A stretch of DNA of 64,000 nucleotides from assembly GCA_050633445.1 (NCBI GenBank), contig JBOEGN010000033.1:124001-188000 (forward strand), in the 5' to 3' direction. Each line of letters starts with the position of its first letter. Within the stretch, counting starts at the first letter, position 1. This stretch comes from Thalassobius sp050633445 (lineage in GTDB: Bacteria; Pseudomonadota; Alphaproteobacteria; Rhodobacterales; Rhodobacteraceae). Positions 49,192-57,051 of the stretch are shown here, piece by piece. The notes under the pieces were generated by a model. It worked only from the letters and a program-made list of their open reading frames with translations. It did no database searches and was not told the DNA's origin. A program made the translations under genes and the position numbers.

Positions 49192-50295
49192 ATGCGTAAG
49201 TTTGTTTCATTGGTATTCGTGCTGATCTTCGTTGTGGCTTGCAGCGACAAATCTCGGGTACTGATGGCGCCCGAAGCGGCGCAGATCGGAACCGAGCACA
49301 AAGCCTTTGTCGCCACGTTGCGCGCACCTGCGGAATCGGGCTGGTTTGGCGGGGATAGAGCCGCATCTCTTGCCTATCTGGATCTCAATGTCGCGGTGCC
49401 ACCGGCACATGATGGTGGGAAAATCCGGCTAAGTTACAAACGAACTGATCCGCAGAACCTCTTTACTGTGACTGGACGTACAGACCACGCGACCGAGGCT
49501 GCATTTGTCCGAAAACTGCGCAACCGTTTACGTACCCAGCCCAGCGGCGAACGTGACGTGATGCTTTATGTTCACGGCTACAACAACAGTTTCGCCGACG
49601 GGGTTTTTCGCACCGTTCAGCTGATGCATGACTTTGATCTGCCCGGTGTCGGAGTGCATTATTCCTGGCCCAGCGCCGCGCACCCGTTGGGTTACGCCTA
49701 TGACCGCGACAGCGTTCTATTCGGACGCGACGGGTTGGAAAAACTGCTGCGTCTGGTTGGTCAGGCCAAGCCTGATCGGATCATTCTGGTTGGCCACTCG
49801 CTGGGCGCGATGATGGTAATGGAGACGCTGCGCCAGATCGAAATCCGCTCTCCTAACTGGGCGGCGCGGCATCTGGGCGGGGTTATTTTGGTCTCACCTG
49901 ATCTGGATGTTGAGGTATTCAAACAACAGGCCGAGCGTTTTGCTAAACTGCCCAGCCCCTTCATCATTTTCGTGTCTCAGAAAGACCGCGCATTGCAGCT
50001 GTCCAGTCAGATCAACGGCAGCAAAACACGTCTGGGGTTGTTAAGGGACGCCTCGGAAATCAGCGAATTGCCTGTCACTGTGGTGGACCTGTCAGAGTTC
50101 GCCAGTACCTCGGATGATCGACATTTCACGCTGGGCACGTCGCCTCTGTTGATCCAGTTGCTGCGCAACAGCCCCGAGGTCAGCGAAACCTTTGATCGTG
50201 ATGCAGGTGGGCGGATGGGGATTATTCCCGGCACTGCGATCACCGTGCAAAGCGCGACCAAGATCATCCTGTCGCCCCTGATGCTTCAGAACTAG
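49192..50295 (+). CDS. DUF900-type alpha/beta hydrolase lipoprotein
   Basis: This protein of about 367 residues has a lipoprotein signal (MRKFVSLVFVLIFVVAC, lipobox VVAC) and a DUF900 alpha/beta-hydrolase domain. MLYVHGYNNSF provides the oxyanion-side motif and ILVGHSLGAMM carries the nucleophile serine; a later aspartate and histidine complete a plausible triad. It would be membrane-anchored in the periplasm or outer membrane. Esterase or lipase activity is likely, substrate unknown. An ATG 12 codons upstream is possible, but it would put the signal sequence inside the frame and run through the hslU terminator. Confidence 0.82.
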   Translation: MRKFVSLVFVLIFVVACSDKSRVLMAPEAAQIGTEHKAFVATLRAPAESGWFGGDRAASLAYLDLNVAVPPAHDGGKIRLSYKRTDPQNLFTVTGRTDHATEAAFVRKLRNRLRTQPSGERDVMLYVHGYNNSFADGVFRTVQLMHDFDLPGVGVHYSWPSAAHPLGYAYDRDSVLFGRDGLEKLLRLVGQAKPDRIILVGHSLGAMMVMETLRQIEIRSPNWAARHLGGVILVSPDLDVEVFKQQAERFAKLPSPFIIFVSQKDRALQLSSQINGSKTRLGLLRDASEISELPVTVVDLSEFASTSDDRHFTLGTSPLLIQLLRNSPEVSETFDRDAGGRMGIIPGTAITVQSATKIILSPLMLQN

Positions 50296-50873
50296 CGATG
50301 ACGGCGAAGATAAACGTAGTATGCGCCTGTGCCGCCATGCCGGATATTGGCCTGCGCAACCTGTAGCACCGCTGCGCTCAGCGGCGGCATCGACAGCCAT
50401 TGCGGCACATTGTGTTTCAGAACACCGCGTCGCACCGGGATGGGGCCGTCATCCTCTTTGGTTTTTCCTTTGCCCGTGATCACCAGCACCAGCCTAAGGC
50501 CGCGGGAATGAGCGCCCAGAATAAAGCGGTTCAACGCGGGATGAGCGCGATCCAGCGTCATCCCATGCAGGTCAATCCGATCTTCGGGAACCAGTTTTCC
50601 GCGCTTCATCTTGGTAAATGACTTTTTGTCCATCCGCACAGGCGCGTTATGCATCTCTTCGCTAAGCCCCGGCCGCAGGTCATGCGGCAACTTAGACACG
50701 GGCGCCGTCTGGCCAACCGTGAAATCTGGCAAGCGCGAGATTGGTCGCTTCCTTGGCTTCGGCTTGGGTTTCGGCAATTCCCCTGCTGCGCGCTCGGGGT
50801 GGAGCCGATGTGCGGTGTCGGCAACCATGCGCCACAGCTCGATCTCGGACTCCGTCAGTTTCCGGCGTGTCAC
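50292..50873 (-). CDS. Smr/MutS2-type domain protein
   Basis: This 193-residue protein has a basic, proline/lysine-rich N-terminal part (for example PKPKPKPRKRP) and a C-terminal Smr domain with IDLHGMTLDRAHPALNRFI and VLVITGKGKTKEDDG. Smr domains bind or nick nucleic acids. The GTG start overlaps the mltA stop (GTGA), so the gene is translated after mltA. The end overlaps that of the convergent DUF900 gene by 4 bp. Confidence 0.92.
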   Translation of the reverse strand: MTRRKLTESEIELWRMVADTAHRLHPERAAGELPKPKPKPRKRPISRLPDFTVGQTAPVSKLPHDLRPGLSEEMHNAPVRMDKKSFTKMKRGKLVPEDRIDLHGMTLDRAHPALNRFILGAHSRGLRLVLVITGKGKTKEDDGPIPVRRGVLKHNVPQWLSMPPLSAAVLQVAQANIRHGGTGAYYVYLRRHR

Positions 50874-51904
50874 TGTTCGGACTCCGGCAAAAGGGCATAG
50901 GCGCGTTGTATTGGCAGCAAAACCATCATGCGGCCGGGGTCTTTCAATTTTCCGGCGGCGCGTCCAGCAGAATCGCCGGTGCCAAAGAAAATGTCAGCCC
51001 GCTGCGCCCCTTTGATCGCAGAGCCGGTATCTTGTGCGATCATCAGGCGGCGCAGGGGCGTTTTCCCGTCTTTTTCCACCCAAACCGGAGCCCCCAACGG
51101 GGTGAACGCCGGGTCAACCGCCACCGACCGCATCGTCGTTATCGACCGATTCATCGCGCCCAGCGGTCCTTTTTCCGGGGACACGCGGTTCACCGTGCGG
51201 AAAAACACATAGGACGGGTTGTGGCGCAACAGCTCGGCCCCATCGACAGGATTGCGGCGCACCCAATTCTTGATCACTTGCGCGGAAACTTGATGAGATT
51301 TATAGACCCCGCGCCGGATCAACTCGACCCCGATCGAGCGATAAGGATGCCCGTTTGCCCCACCATACCCCAGACGGATATGGTTGCCATCAGGCAGACG
51401 AACACGGCCAGAGCCTTGGATTTGCAGGAAAAACAGTTCGACCGGATCATCGACCCAAGCAATTTCCAGCCCACGGCCTTGCATCACTTCGGTCGTTTCA
51501 ATCTCGCGCCGGGACAACCAGGTCGAGGTCTTTTTCGCCTCTGGCGGTTTGCGGTAAACCGGATAGCGATACCGGGCGTCGGGATACCGCGCGCCATCCA
51601 GTTCAGGTTCGAAATAGCCGGTGAACAGAGCGTCTTTGCCGTCCTCGATCATGACCGGGCGAAAAAACATTTCAAAAAAGGCACGGGGGCTGTCGATGTT
51701 CTGGGCCACCGCACACAGCGAGGCCCAGTCAGGTTCGTCCAGATCAGGACAGGTTTCCAGAAATGTGCGCAACGCGGCGGCATGATTGTCCTGTTCCCAC
51801 CCCTCAAGATCCTCAAATTCAAGGATGCGAAAGGTGGTTTCTTCGGACTGCGCTGTTCCTGCCATGATAAGCCCCAGCGCTATTGCCGCCAGCGCCCGGA
51901 TCAT
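50870..51904 (-). CDS. mltA: Membrane-bound lytic murein transglycosylase A
   Basis: MltA cleaves peptidoglycan between MurNAc and GlcNAc, forming 1,6-anhydro ends. The 344-residue protein has an N-terminal signal (about 20 residues, no clear lipobox), the MltA double-psi-beta-barrel domain with FTGYFEPELDGARY and the 3D domain near the C-terminus containing the catalytic aspartate in LMIAQDTGSAIKGAQRADIFFG. Translation overlaps the Tim44-like gene upstream (ATGA) and the Smr gene downstream. Muropeptides released could feed the AmgK-MurU pathway encoded elsewhere in the window. Confidence 0.93.
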   Translation of the reverse strand: MIRALAAIALGLIMAGTAQSEETTFRILEFEDLEGWEQDNHAAALRTFLETCPDLDEPDWASLCAVAQNIDSPRAFFEMFFRPVMIEDGKDALFTGYFEPELDGARYPDARYRYPVYRKPPEAKKTSTWLSRREIETTEVMQGRGLEIAWVDDPVELFFLQIQGSGRVRLPDGNHIRLGYGGANGHPYRSIGVELIRRGVYKSHQVSAQVIKNWVRRNPVDGAELLRHNPSYVFFRTVNRVSPEKGPLGAMNRSITTMRSVAVDPAFTPLGAPVWVEKDGKTPLRRLMIAQDTGSAIKGAQRADIFFGTGDSAGRAAGKLKDPGRMMVLLPIQRAYALLPESEQ

Positions 51905-52557
51905 CCGCCCGTGGCAACAAGCTGCCAGTTGGGATCATCCGAGGCCATTTCGCGTGCGAAGGTCCAAACGTCGCGCTGTTTCTTGGGCGTCTTAGGATCA
52001 CCCTCGATGATCTCGCCGGCGTTATCCCGCACGGCCGAGGTCAGCTCGCCGACGAAACGAACGGTAATCTCGGCGATGCGCCCGTCTACGAATTCCGCAT
52101 CCGCCAGAGAGGTTTCGCGCACACCCAGGAATTCCGCCTCGATGGACAGGCCCTGCTGTTCACGGGCCTCGACCACCTGCGCAAAGGAATCGTACACGTC
52201 GTCGGACAGGAACGGCTTGATCTCGGCCATCTCACCGCGCTCAAAGCTCATCAGGATCATTTCATAGGCACCGCGGGCACCTTGAAGAAATTCACTGACG
52301 TTAAAGCTGGGTTCCAGGCTTTTCATCTGCGACAACGCAAGCGCCGCATCCGAACCTTCGGGGGCATGGTCGATGATATCGCGATCAGGGCCGCCTTCGA
52401 TCACCGATAGGTCAGGTTTACGCGAGGCGCGCTCGACCGGTTGGGGCGCCGTCGGATTTTCGAACCCGTCGCGCGTGCCCAGCACGTTTTTCAGCCGCAG
52501 AATAAGGAAAACCGCGATGCCGGCCAGCACCAGAAGCTGCAAAATTGGCGAGTTCAT
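51901..52557 (-). CDS. Tim44/TimA-family membrane adaptor
   Basis: This 218-residue protein has one N-terminal membrane helix (LQLLVLAGIAVFLILRL) and a C-terminal Tim44-like domain with FLQGARGAYEMILMSFERGEMAEIKPFLSDDVYDSF. It is the alphaproteobacterial relative of the mitochondrial import motor component Tim44, whose bacterial role is not established. It starts the unit with mltA and Smr and is divergent from fxsA-secB, which may suggest an envelope or protein-export context. Confidence 0.9.
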   Translation of the reverse strand: MNSPILQLLVLAGIAVFLILRLKNVLGTRDGFENPTAPQPVERASRKPDLSVIEGGPDRDIIDHAPEGSDAALALSQMKSLEPSFNVSEFLQGARGAYEMILMSFERGEMAEIKPFLSDDVYDSFAQVVEAREQQGLSIEAEFLGVRETSLADAEFVDGRIAEITVRFVGELTSAVRDNAGEIIEGDPKTPKKQRDVWTFAREMASDDPNWQLVATGG

Positions 52558-52663
52558 AAGATCCTCTTGGTCAGGGGGTCATTTAAACCATTGATACTCG
52601 ACCTTATGTAGGGGCTACCGGCGGGCAAGTCCACCGCACGGGACACGAAAGGAGATCACCACG

Positions 52664-53152
52664 ATGTGGTTGTTAATCGCATTTGTCGCAGTTCCGATCA
52701 TCGAGATCGCACTGTTCATTCAGGTCGGAGGCGCAATCGGCACCTGGCCCACCATAGGAATCGTTGTTTTAACGGCAATTCTGGGCACCTGGTTGGTGCG
52801 CGCGCAGGGGCGGCTGGCCATCGGCAACCTTCAGCGCAGCTTTGCCGAATTGGATGACCCAACCGAACCTTTGGCCCATGGTGCCATGGTTTTGATCTCG
52901 GGCGTGCTGTTGCTGACACCGGGGTTTTTCACCGATGCGTTGGGCTTTGCGCTGCTGATTCCCGCCGTACGATCCGCAGTTTTTCAATATCTGCGGAAAC
53001 GGGTAAAGGTGCAAAGCTTCTCGATGGGGTCCGCGCAAACGGGGCCGATGCACCGCAAACCGATGGATTCCAACACAATTGACGGTGAATTCCACGAGGT
53101 CGACCCGGAAAACCGCACAACTCACCGTCCCTCGGGCTGGACCAAGCATTGA
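52664..53152 (+). CDS. fxsA: FxsA family membrane protein
   Basis: This 162-residue protein has three to four membrane helices, with FVAVPIIEIALFIQVGGAIGTWPTIGIVVLTAILGT typical of FxsA, known in E. coli for helping exclude phage T7 when overproduced. The natural role is unclear. GGAGA precedes the ATG by 7 bp. secB follows after 55 bp. Confidence 0.9.
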   Translation: MWLLIAFVAVPIIEIALFIQVGGAIGTWPTIGIVVLTAILGTWLVRAQGRLAIGNLQRSFAELDDPTEPLAHGAMVLISGVLLLTPGFFTDALGFALLIPAVRSAVFQYLRKRVKVQSFSMGSAQTGPMHRKPMDSNTIDGEFHEVDPENRTTHRPSGWTKH

Positions 53153-53207
53153 GGGTGGAATTCCATCCTGCTACACAATCCGAGAAATTAATTTTTTGGG
53201 GAATACA

Positions 53208-53702
53208 ATGGCCGATAATGGCGCTGAGGGTGCTGCCGCACCGCAAATCAAATTCAATGTTCTGAACCAGTACATCCGGGATCTGTCGTTCGAAAACATC
53301 CTGGCCCAAAAAGGCGCCGGTGGCGAAGTTGTTCCCGCGATCAACGTGCAGGTAAACCTGGACGCCAAGAAGCGTTCGGTTGAAAACCAGTTCGAAGTCG
53401 CGATCAAGCTGAACGTGGAATCGACCGCAAAAGAAGGCGGAGAGAAGCTGTTCCTGCTGGAGATTGACTATGTCGGTCTGTTCAACATCGAGGGCGTCCC
53501 CGAAGAACAAATGCATCCGTTCTTGCTGATCGAATGCCCGCGGATGCTGTTCCCGTTTCTGCGTCGCGTCGTCAGCGATGTGACCCGTGACGGCGGCTTC
53601 CCGCCGCTGAACCTGGAAACCATCGACTTTGTTGCGCTGTATCGCAACGAGATCGCGCGCCGTCAGGCCGCTCAGGAAGCACAGAACGCCACAGTTTCCT
53701 AA
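53208..53702 (+). CDS. secB: Protein-export chaperone SecB
   Basis: SecB keeps preproteins unfolded and hands them to SecA. The 164-residue protein contains KFNVLNQYIRDLSFENI, the acidic-region segment around LLEIDYVGLFNIEG and the conserved LIECPRMLFPFLRRVVSDVTRDGGFPPL. The ATG has GGGGAA upstream. It converges on dnaQ, with 9 bp between stops. secB lies near dnaQ-coaE-aroE-maf in many alphaproteobacteria. Confidence 0.96.
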   Translation: MADNGAEGAAAPQIKFNVLNQYIRDLSFENILAQKGAGGEVVPAINVQVNLDAKKRSVENQFEVAIKLNVESTAKEGGEKLFLLEIDYVGLFNIEGVPEEQMHPFLLIECPRMLFPFLRRVVSDVTRDGGFPPLNLETIDFVALYRNEIARRQAAQEAQNATVS

Positions 53703-53711
53703 GCTGATCGG

Positions 53712-54458
53712 CTAGTCCGACAGTTTATTCCACAATGCGCCGTCGCCCATCTTGTCCACAAAGGCTTGGTGGGCGGCGGCTTCTTCATTTGTAAGACGCG
53801 AGGGCAGGGGGGCCGGGCGGGGAAACGGGCGCCAATCACTGTCATTTGTCCCGCCAGAGGATTTCGCCGTGGTCGCCGAGGCAAGCGCGAAATCGGGCTG
53901 ACGCCCTCCGATCAGCTCCAGATAGACTTCGGCCAGAATTTCCGAGTCCAAAAGCGCGCCGTGCAATGACCGGTTCGAGTTATCAATGCCAAAGCGGCGG
54001 CACAGCGCATCCAGAGTCGCAGGCGAACCGGGAAATTTTTGCCGCGCAATGCCCAAGGTATCAATCGCCCTATCCATCGGCAGCTTGGGTAGCCCCATTA
54101 GATCCAATTCGTAGTTCAGGAACTTCATGTCAAAACTGGCGTTGTGGATCACAAGCTTTGCATCCGAGCCAACAAAGTCATAAAAATCCTGACCAACCTT
54201 GGAAAAAACGGGCTTGTCCCTCAGCGTCACTTCGCCAGAGCCAGGTTTTGGGTCTCGCGGTGGCTCCAGCAAGTCGGGGCCGATACCGTGCACGCCGAAC
54301 GCCTCGTCGGGCATCCCGCGTTCGGGATTGATATAGACGTGAAAGGTGTTGTTCGTGGGCATGTGATTGTACAGTTCCACACACCCGATTTCGACGATCC
54401 TATCGCCCCGAAACGGGTCGAAACCGGTGGTTTCCGTATCCAGAACGATCTCACGCAT
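53712..54458 (-). CDS. dnaQ: DNA polymerase III epsilon subunit
   Basis: DnaQ is the 3'-5' proofreading exonuclease of the replicative polymerase. The 248-residue protein has exonuclease motifs ExoI VLDTETTGFDPF, ExoII NASFDMKFLNYEL and ExoIII with SLHGALLDSEILAEVY. The C-terminal region that binds the polymerase alpha subunit is proline-rich here. The start MREIVLDTETTG overlaps the end of coaE by 8 bp; a longer frame upstream lies within coaE. Confidence 0.96.
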   Translation of the reverse strand: MREIVLDTETTGFDPFRGDRIVEIGCVELYNHMPTNNTFHVYINPERGMPDEAFGVHGIGPDLLEPPRDPKPGSGEVTLRDKPVFSKVGQDFYDFVGSDAKLVIHNASFDMKFLNYELDLMGLPKLPMDRAIDTLGIARQKFPGSPATLDALCRRFGIDNSNRSLHGALLDSEILAEVYLELIGGRQPDFALASATTAKSSGGTNDSDWRPFPRPAPLPSRLTNEEAAAHQAFVDKMGDGALWNKLSD

Positions 54459-55044
54459 TGGTTTGACCCTTTCTGATCTGGCCCAGAATATCCTGCACTT
54501 GCGCGCGCGCATGTTCCAAAGTGTCCGTGATCACCACGAAATCTGCGCGCTCTCGTTTCTCAGCGTCGGGTGTTTGTTTGGCCTTAATCGCCAGGAACTG
54601 AGCCTCGGTCATCGTGCCGCGCGCCATCACGCGGTCATGCTGGACATCCTCAGGGACCGAGACCACCAGAACCGCGTCCATATTCCGATCACCGCCCGTT
54701 TCGAACATCAAGGGCACGTCAAAAACCAGAATATCTGCGTTGGTGTCGGCGATGAAATCCGCACGGTCTTCGGCCACTAAGGGATGCACGATCTGTTCGA
54801 TTTTCTTAAGCGCAGTCGGATCCGATTGAATGATCTGTTTCAGTTTGTCCCGCGATACGGCTCCGTCAACGATCGAGCTGGGAAACAGGCTCTGCATAGG
54901 CTCAACTGCCTTGCCACCCGGCGCATAAAGCCGGTGCACAGCAGCGTCCGCATCCCAGATCGCGCAGCCCATTTCCGCCAGCAGTTTGGCGGTGGTGGAT
55001 TTACCCATCCCGATGGATCCGGTGAGACCAAGTTTGAAGCTCAT
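54451..55044 (-). CDS. coaE: Dephospho-CoA kinase
   Basis: CoaE phosphorylates dephospho-CoA in the last step of coenzyme A synthesis. The 197-residue protein has P-loop GLTGSIGMGKSTTA, then WDADAAVHRLY and the substrate region FDVPLMFETGGDRNMDAVLVV. It overlaps aroE upstream (ATGA) and dnaQ downstream in the maf-aroE-coaE-dnaQ operon. Confidence 0.96.
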   Translation of the reverse strand: MSFKLGLTGSIGMGKSTTAKLLAEMGCAIWDADAAVHRLYAPGGKAVEPMQSLFPSSIVDGAVSRDKLKQIIQSDPTALKKIEQIVHPLVAEDRADFIADTNADILVFDVPLMFETGGDRNMDAVLVVSVPEDVQHDRVMARGTMTEAQFLAIKAKQTPDAEKRERADFVVITDTLEHARAQVQDILGQIRKGQTNA

Positions 55045-55874
55045 GCCAGCATTATCCTGCGAATTTCATCGTCTACTTCGGGGCGCTGGCCGAACCAACG
55101 CTCAAATCCGGGAATGGCCTGATAGATCAGCATCCCCAGCCCATCAACGGTGTGGCAACCGATTTCCTCGGCCACTTGTAGCAACCGAGTTTTCAGCGGG
55201 GCATAGACGATATCCGTCGCAACCGCGCCGGGGTTTAACCCGTCCAGCGGGATGCGCAATTCAGGACTGCCAGTCATCCCCAAAGAGGTCGTGTTCACCA
55301 GCAGCGCCGCGTCCTCTAGCACATTCCCGGCCTGCACCCAGTCAATGACGGTGATCCGCGCGCCAAATTCCTGTTGCAGAGCTTCGGCGCGGATTTTGGT
55401 TCGGTTGGTCAGCAAAATCTCGGGCACTCCTGCGGACAAAAGCGAGGCCAAAACCGCGCGCGACGCGCCGCCCGCACCCAGCACAACAGCCGGCCCCGAG
55501 GTGGGATCCCAGTCAGGCGCACCCTGACGCAGGTTTTCGATGAAGCCGTAGCCGTCCGTGTTGTCCGCGTGGATTTTCCCATCTTCGCGGAAAATCAGCG
55601 TATTCGCGGCCCCGATCAGGGTCGCGCGGTCGGTGATGACATCTGCGATCTCCAGCGCTGCTTCTTTATGAGGGACAGTGATGTTCGCGCCAACGAACCC
55701 CGCCTTAGGCAGGGTGCGCAGCACGGTTTCCAGGTTGTCTGGCGCGACCTCCATAGGGATGTAGTGGCCGGGCAGGCCGTATTTTTTCAGCCAATGCCCG
55801 TGTAAACGCGGAGATTTGGAATGTCCGATAGGCGAGCCGATCACCCCCGCCAGCGGTATTTGTTGCGCGCTCAT
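55041..55874 (-). CDS. aroE: Shikimate dehydrogenase
   Basis: AroE reduces 3-dehydroshikimate with NADPH in aromatic amino acid synthesis. The 277-residue protein has GVIGSPIGHSKSPRLHG, the catalytic lysine in NITVPHKEAAL, and the cofactor motif VVLGAGGASRAVLASL. The 5' end overlaps maf by 4 bp and the 3' end overlaps coaE. Confidence 0.96.
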   Translation of the reverse strand: MSAQQIPLAGVIGSPIGHSKSPRLHGHWLKKYGLPGHYIPMEVAPDNLETVLRTLPKAGFVGANITVPHKEAALEIADVITDRATLIGAANTLIFREDGKIHADNTDGYGFIENLRQGAPDWDPTSGPAVVLGAGGASRAVLASLLSAGVPEILLTNRTKIRAEALQQEFGARITVIDWVQAGNVLEDAALLVNTTSLGMTGSPELRIPLDGLNPGAVATDIVYAPLKTRLLQVAEEIGCHTVDGLGMLIYQAIPGFERWFGQRPEVDDEIRRIMLA

Positions 55875-56470
55875 CCCGGTAGATCTCCTCGAACGGTCAG
55901 GTAACTCAGCAATTCCAACAGGGGCAGGCCCAGTACGTTAAAGTAATCGCCATCGACGCGGGAAAACAAGCGAATGCCTTCCTCTTCCAGCTTATAGCCC
56001 CCCACGCTATCACCGATTCCCGGCCAGTTGCGGGTCAGATAATCCTCGACGTAGTCATCCGAGAAGCTGCGCATCCTCAGTCGAACCTGTCCGACGTGCC
56101 GCCAAATGGGTTTGCCATCCTCGCAAATCACCGCCGCCGAAAGCAGCATGTGCCGCTGCCCACGCAGGGTAAACAGTTGGTCACGCGCGTCGCCAATGTT
56201 GCGGGGCTTCGCCAGAATATTGCCATCGAACTCCAACACCTGATCACAGCCCAAGACCAACGCACCGGGGTTCTTTTCACTGACCTTCTGTGCTTTCATC
56301 TCGGCCAGGGTGTCGGCGATATCGCGAGGCTTGGCCTCTTCGGCCTCCAGCGAATCGCGGATCATGATTTCGTCGATTCTGGCCTTTTGCACCTTGAAGG
56401 GAACGCCAGCATTCGACAGCAACTGCCTGCGGATTTCTGACCCGGACGCCAGGATCAAGTTCATGGCCAT
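55871..56470 (-). CDS. maf: Maf-like nucleoside triphosphate pyrophosphatase
   Basis: Maf proteins hydrolyse noncanonical or pyrimidine nucleoside triphosphates and are linked to septum control. The 199-residue protein shows LILASGSEIRRQLL, a central VLGCDQVLEFDG and GDSVGGYKLEEEG with the catalytic residues. The first ATG, 8 bp after GAGG, is used; a second lies two codons later. It is the first gene of the maf-aroE-coaE-dnaQ operon, and a perfect DnaA box abuts its start codon. Confidence 0.93.
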   Translation of the reverse strand: MAMNLILASGSEIRRQLLSNAGVPFKVQKARIDEIMIRDSLEAEEAKPRDIADTLAEMKAQKVSEKNPGALVLGCDQVLEFDGNILAKPRNIGDARDQLFTLRGQRHMLLSAAVICEDGKPIWRHVGQVRLRMRSFSDDYVEDYLTRNWPGIGDSVGGYKLEEEGIRLFSRVDGDYFNVLGLPLLELLSYLTVRGDLPG

Positions 56471-56478
56471 GTGGATAA
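56470..56478 (-). promoter_or_regulatory. DnaA box (perfect)
   Basis: TGTGGATAA, the complement of TTATCCACA. It abuts the maf start codon. Confidence 0.8.
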
Positions 56479-56543
56479 CCTCGTGGAAGACTCATCGAAC
56501 TTCTTAAGGAAGGTTTTGGGACAAGTCACCGAGGTTTCTGAGC

Positions 56544-56552
56544 TGTGCAAAA
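56544..56552 (-). promoter_or_regulatory. DnaA box (TTTTGCACA type)
   Basis: TGTGCAAAA, the complement of TTTTGCACA, fits the relaxed DnaA consensus TTWTNCACA. Confidence 0.6.
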
Positions 56553-56616
56553 CTCAGGTGCTTTTGGGGATGCCGATCACAGTTTTTCCCCAAGAGGACA
56601 AGGAAAACATCCGGTC

Positions 56617-56625
56617 CGTGGATAA
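56617..56625 (-). promoter_or_regulatory. DnaA box (one mismatch)
   Basis: CGTGGATAA, the complement of TTATCCACG, differs from consensus at the last base. Confidence 0.55.
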
Positions 56626-56652
56626 GTTTTTCGCGCACAGATTTCCCACGGG

Positions 56653-56661
56653 ATATCCACA
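56653..56661 (+). promoter_or_regulatory. DnaA box (one mismatch)
   Basis: ATATCCACA differs from TTATCCACA at the first base. Confidence 0.55.
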
Positions 56662-56810
56662 GGATTTTCCATCTGACCAAAATTTCGTAACCACATGTGT
56701 TAGAACGGGAATTTTTGAAAAACTCACAGAGTCAAAGGCGGTTTTTCACCGGGTGGATGTAAGATGATAACAGGCAGGATAAGCCAATAATCCACCGAAA
56801 TCTTGATACC

Positions 56811-56853
56811 TAAATCATCATCATTCTTTCTATTCTTTATTTATTATTATTTA
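56811..56853. other. AT-rich tract, candidate DNA unwinding element
   Basis: About 43 bp consist almost wholly of A and T with scattered C. This is the most AT-rich run noticed in the window and lies beside the DnaA box cluster. Confidence 0.6.
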
Positions 56854-56902
56854 GGCCGAGCAGGATGGCCGCGATACCTCCTCCAGCCTAGGCACTGCGT
56901 GG

Positions 56903-56917
56903 TTAACCCGACCTTAA
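56903..56917. promoter_or_regulatory. Perfect CtrA-type box in the origin/rho region
   Basis: TTAACCCGACCTTAA is a full TTAA-N7-TTAA match. It sits 20 bp before the rho -35 box and about 50 bp after the AT-rich tract, so it could affect replication start, rho transcription, or both. Confidence 0.6.
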
Positions 56918-56937
56918 GCCAGGAAAAGGCGAACGAA

Positions 56938-56966
56938 TTGACTTGAGGGCTTAGAAGCCTTATTTA
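56938..56966 (+). promoter_or_regulatory. rho: Sigma-70-type promoter of rho
   Basis: TTGACT at 56938-56943 and TATTTA at 56961-56966 are spaced by exactly 17 bp. The spacer contains a small perfect dyad, GGCTT-AG-AAGCC. The predicted transcript would have a leader of about 80 nt. Confidence 0.6.
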
Positions 56967-57051
56967 CCCCTCTAACCCCTCGTCCGAGGGAGCTGTTTTC
57001 CATGCATATGAAATGAAACGCGCCCTTCAGGGCCGTTCAGGGTGCTATTCC

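Larger units (their letters stand above)
56470..56930. other. Probable chromosomal replication origin (oriC)
   Basis: This gene-free stretch between maf and rho holds one perfect DnaA box, one TTTTGCACA box and several near matches, all in the first 200 bp. An AT-rich tract follows that would serve for duplex unwinding, and then a perfect CtrA box. The gene neighbourhood (maf-aroE-coaE-dnaQ on one side, rho-mnmE-mnmG-rsmG-parA-parB with parS on the other) is the origin region of alphaproteobacteria such as Caulobacter. In Caulobacter the origin adjoins hemE, which is not present here. Initiation itself is not shown by sequence alone. Confidence 0.75.
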
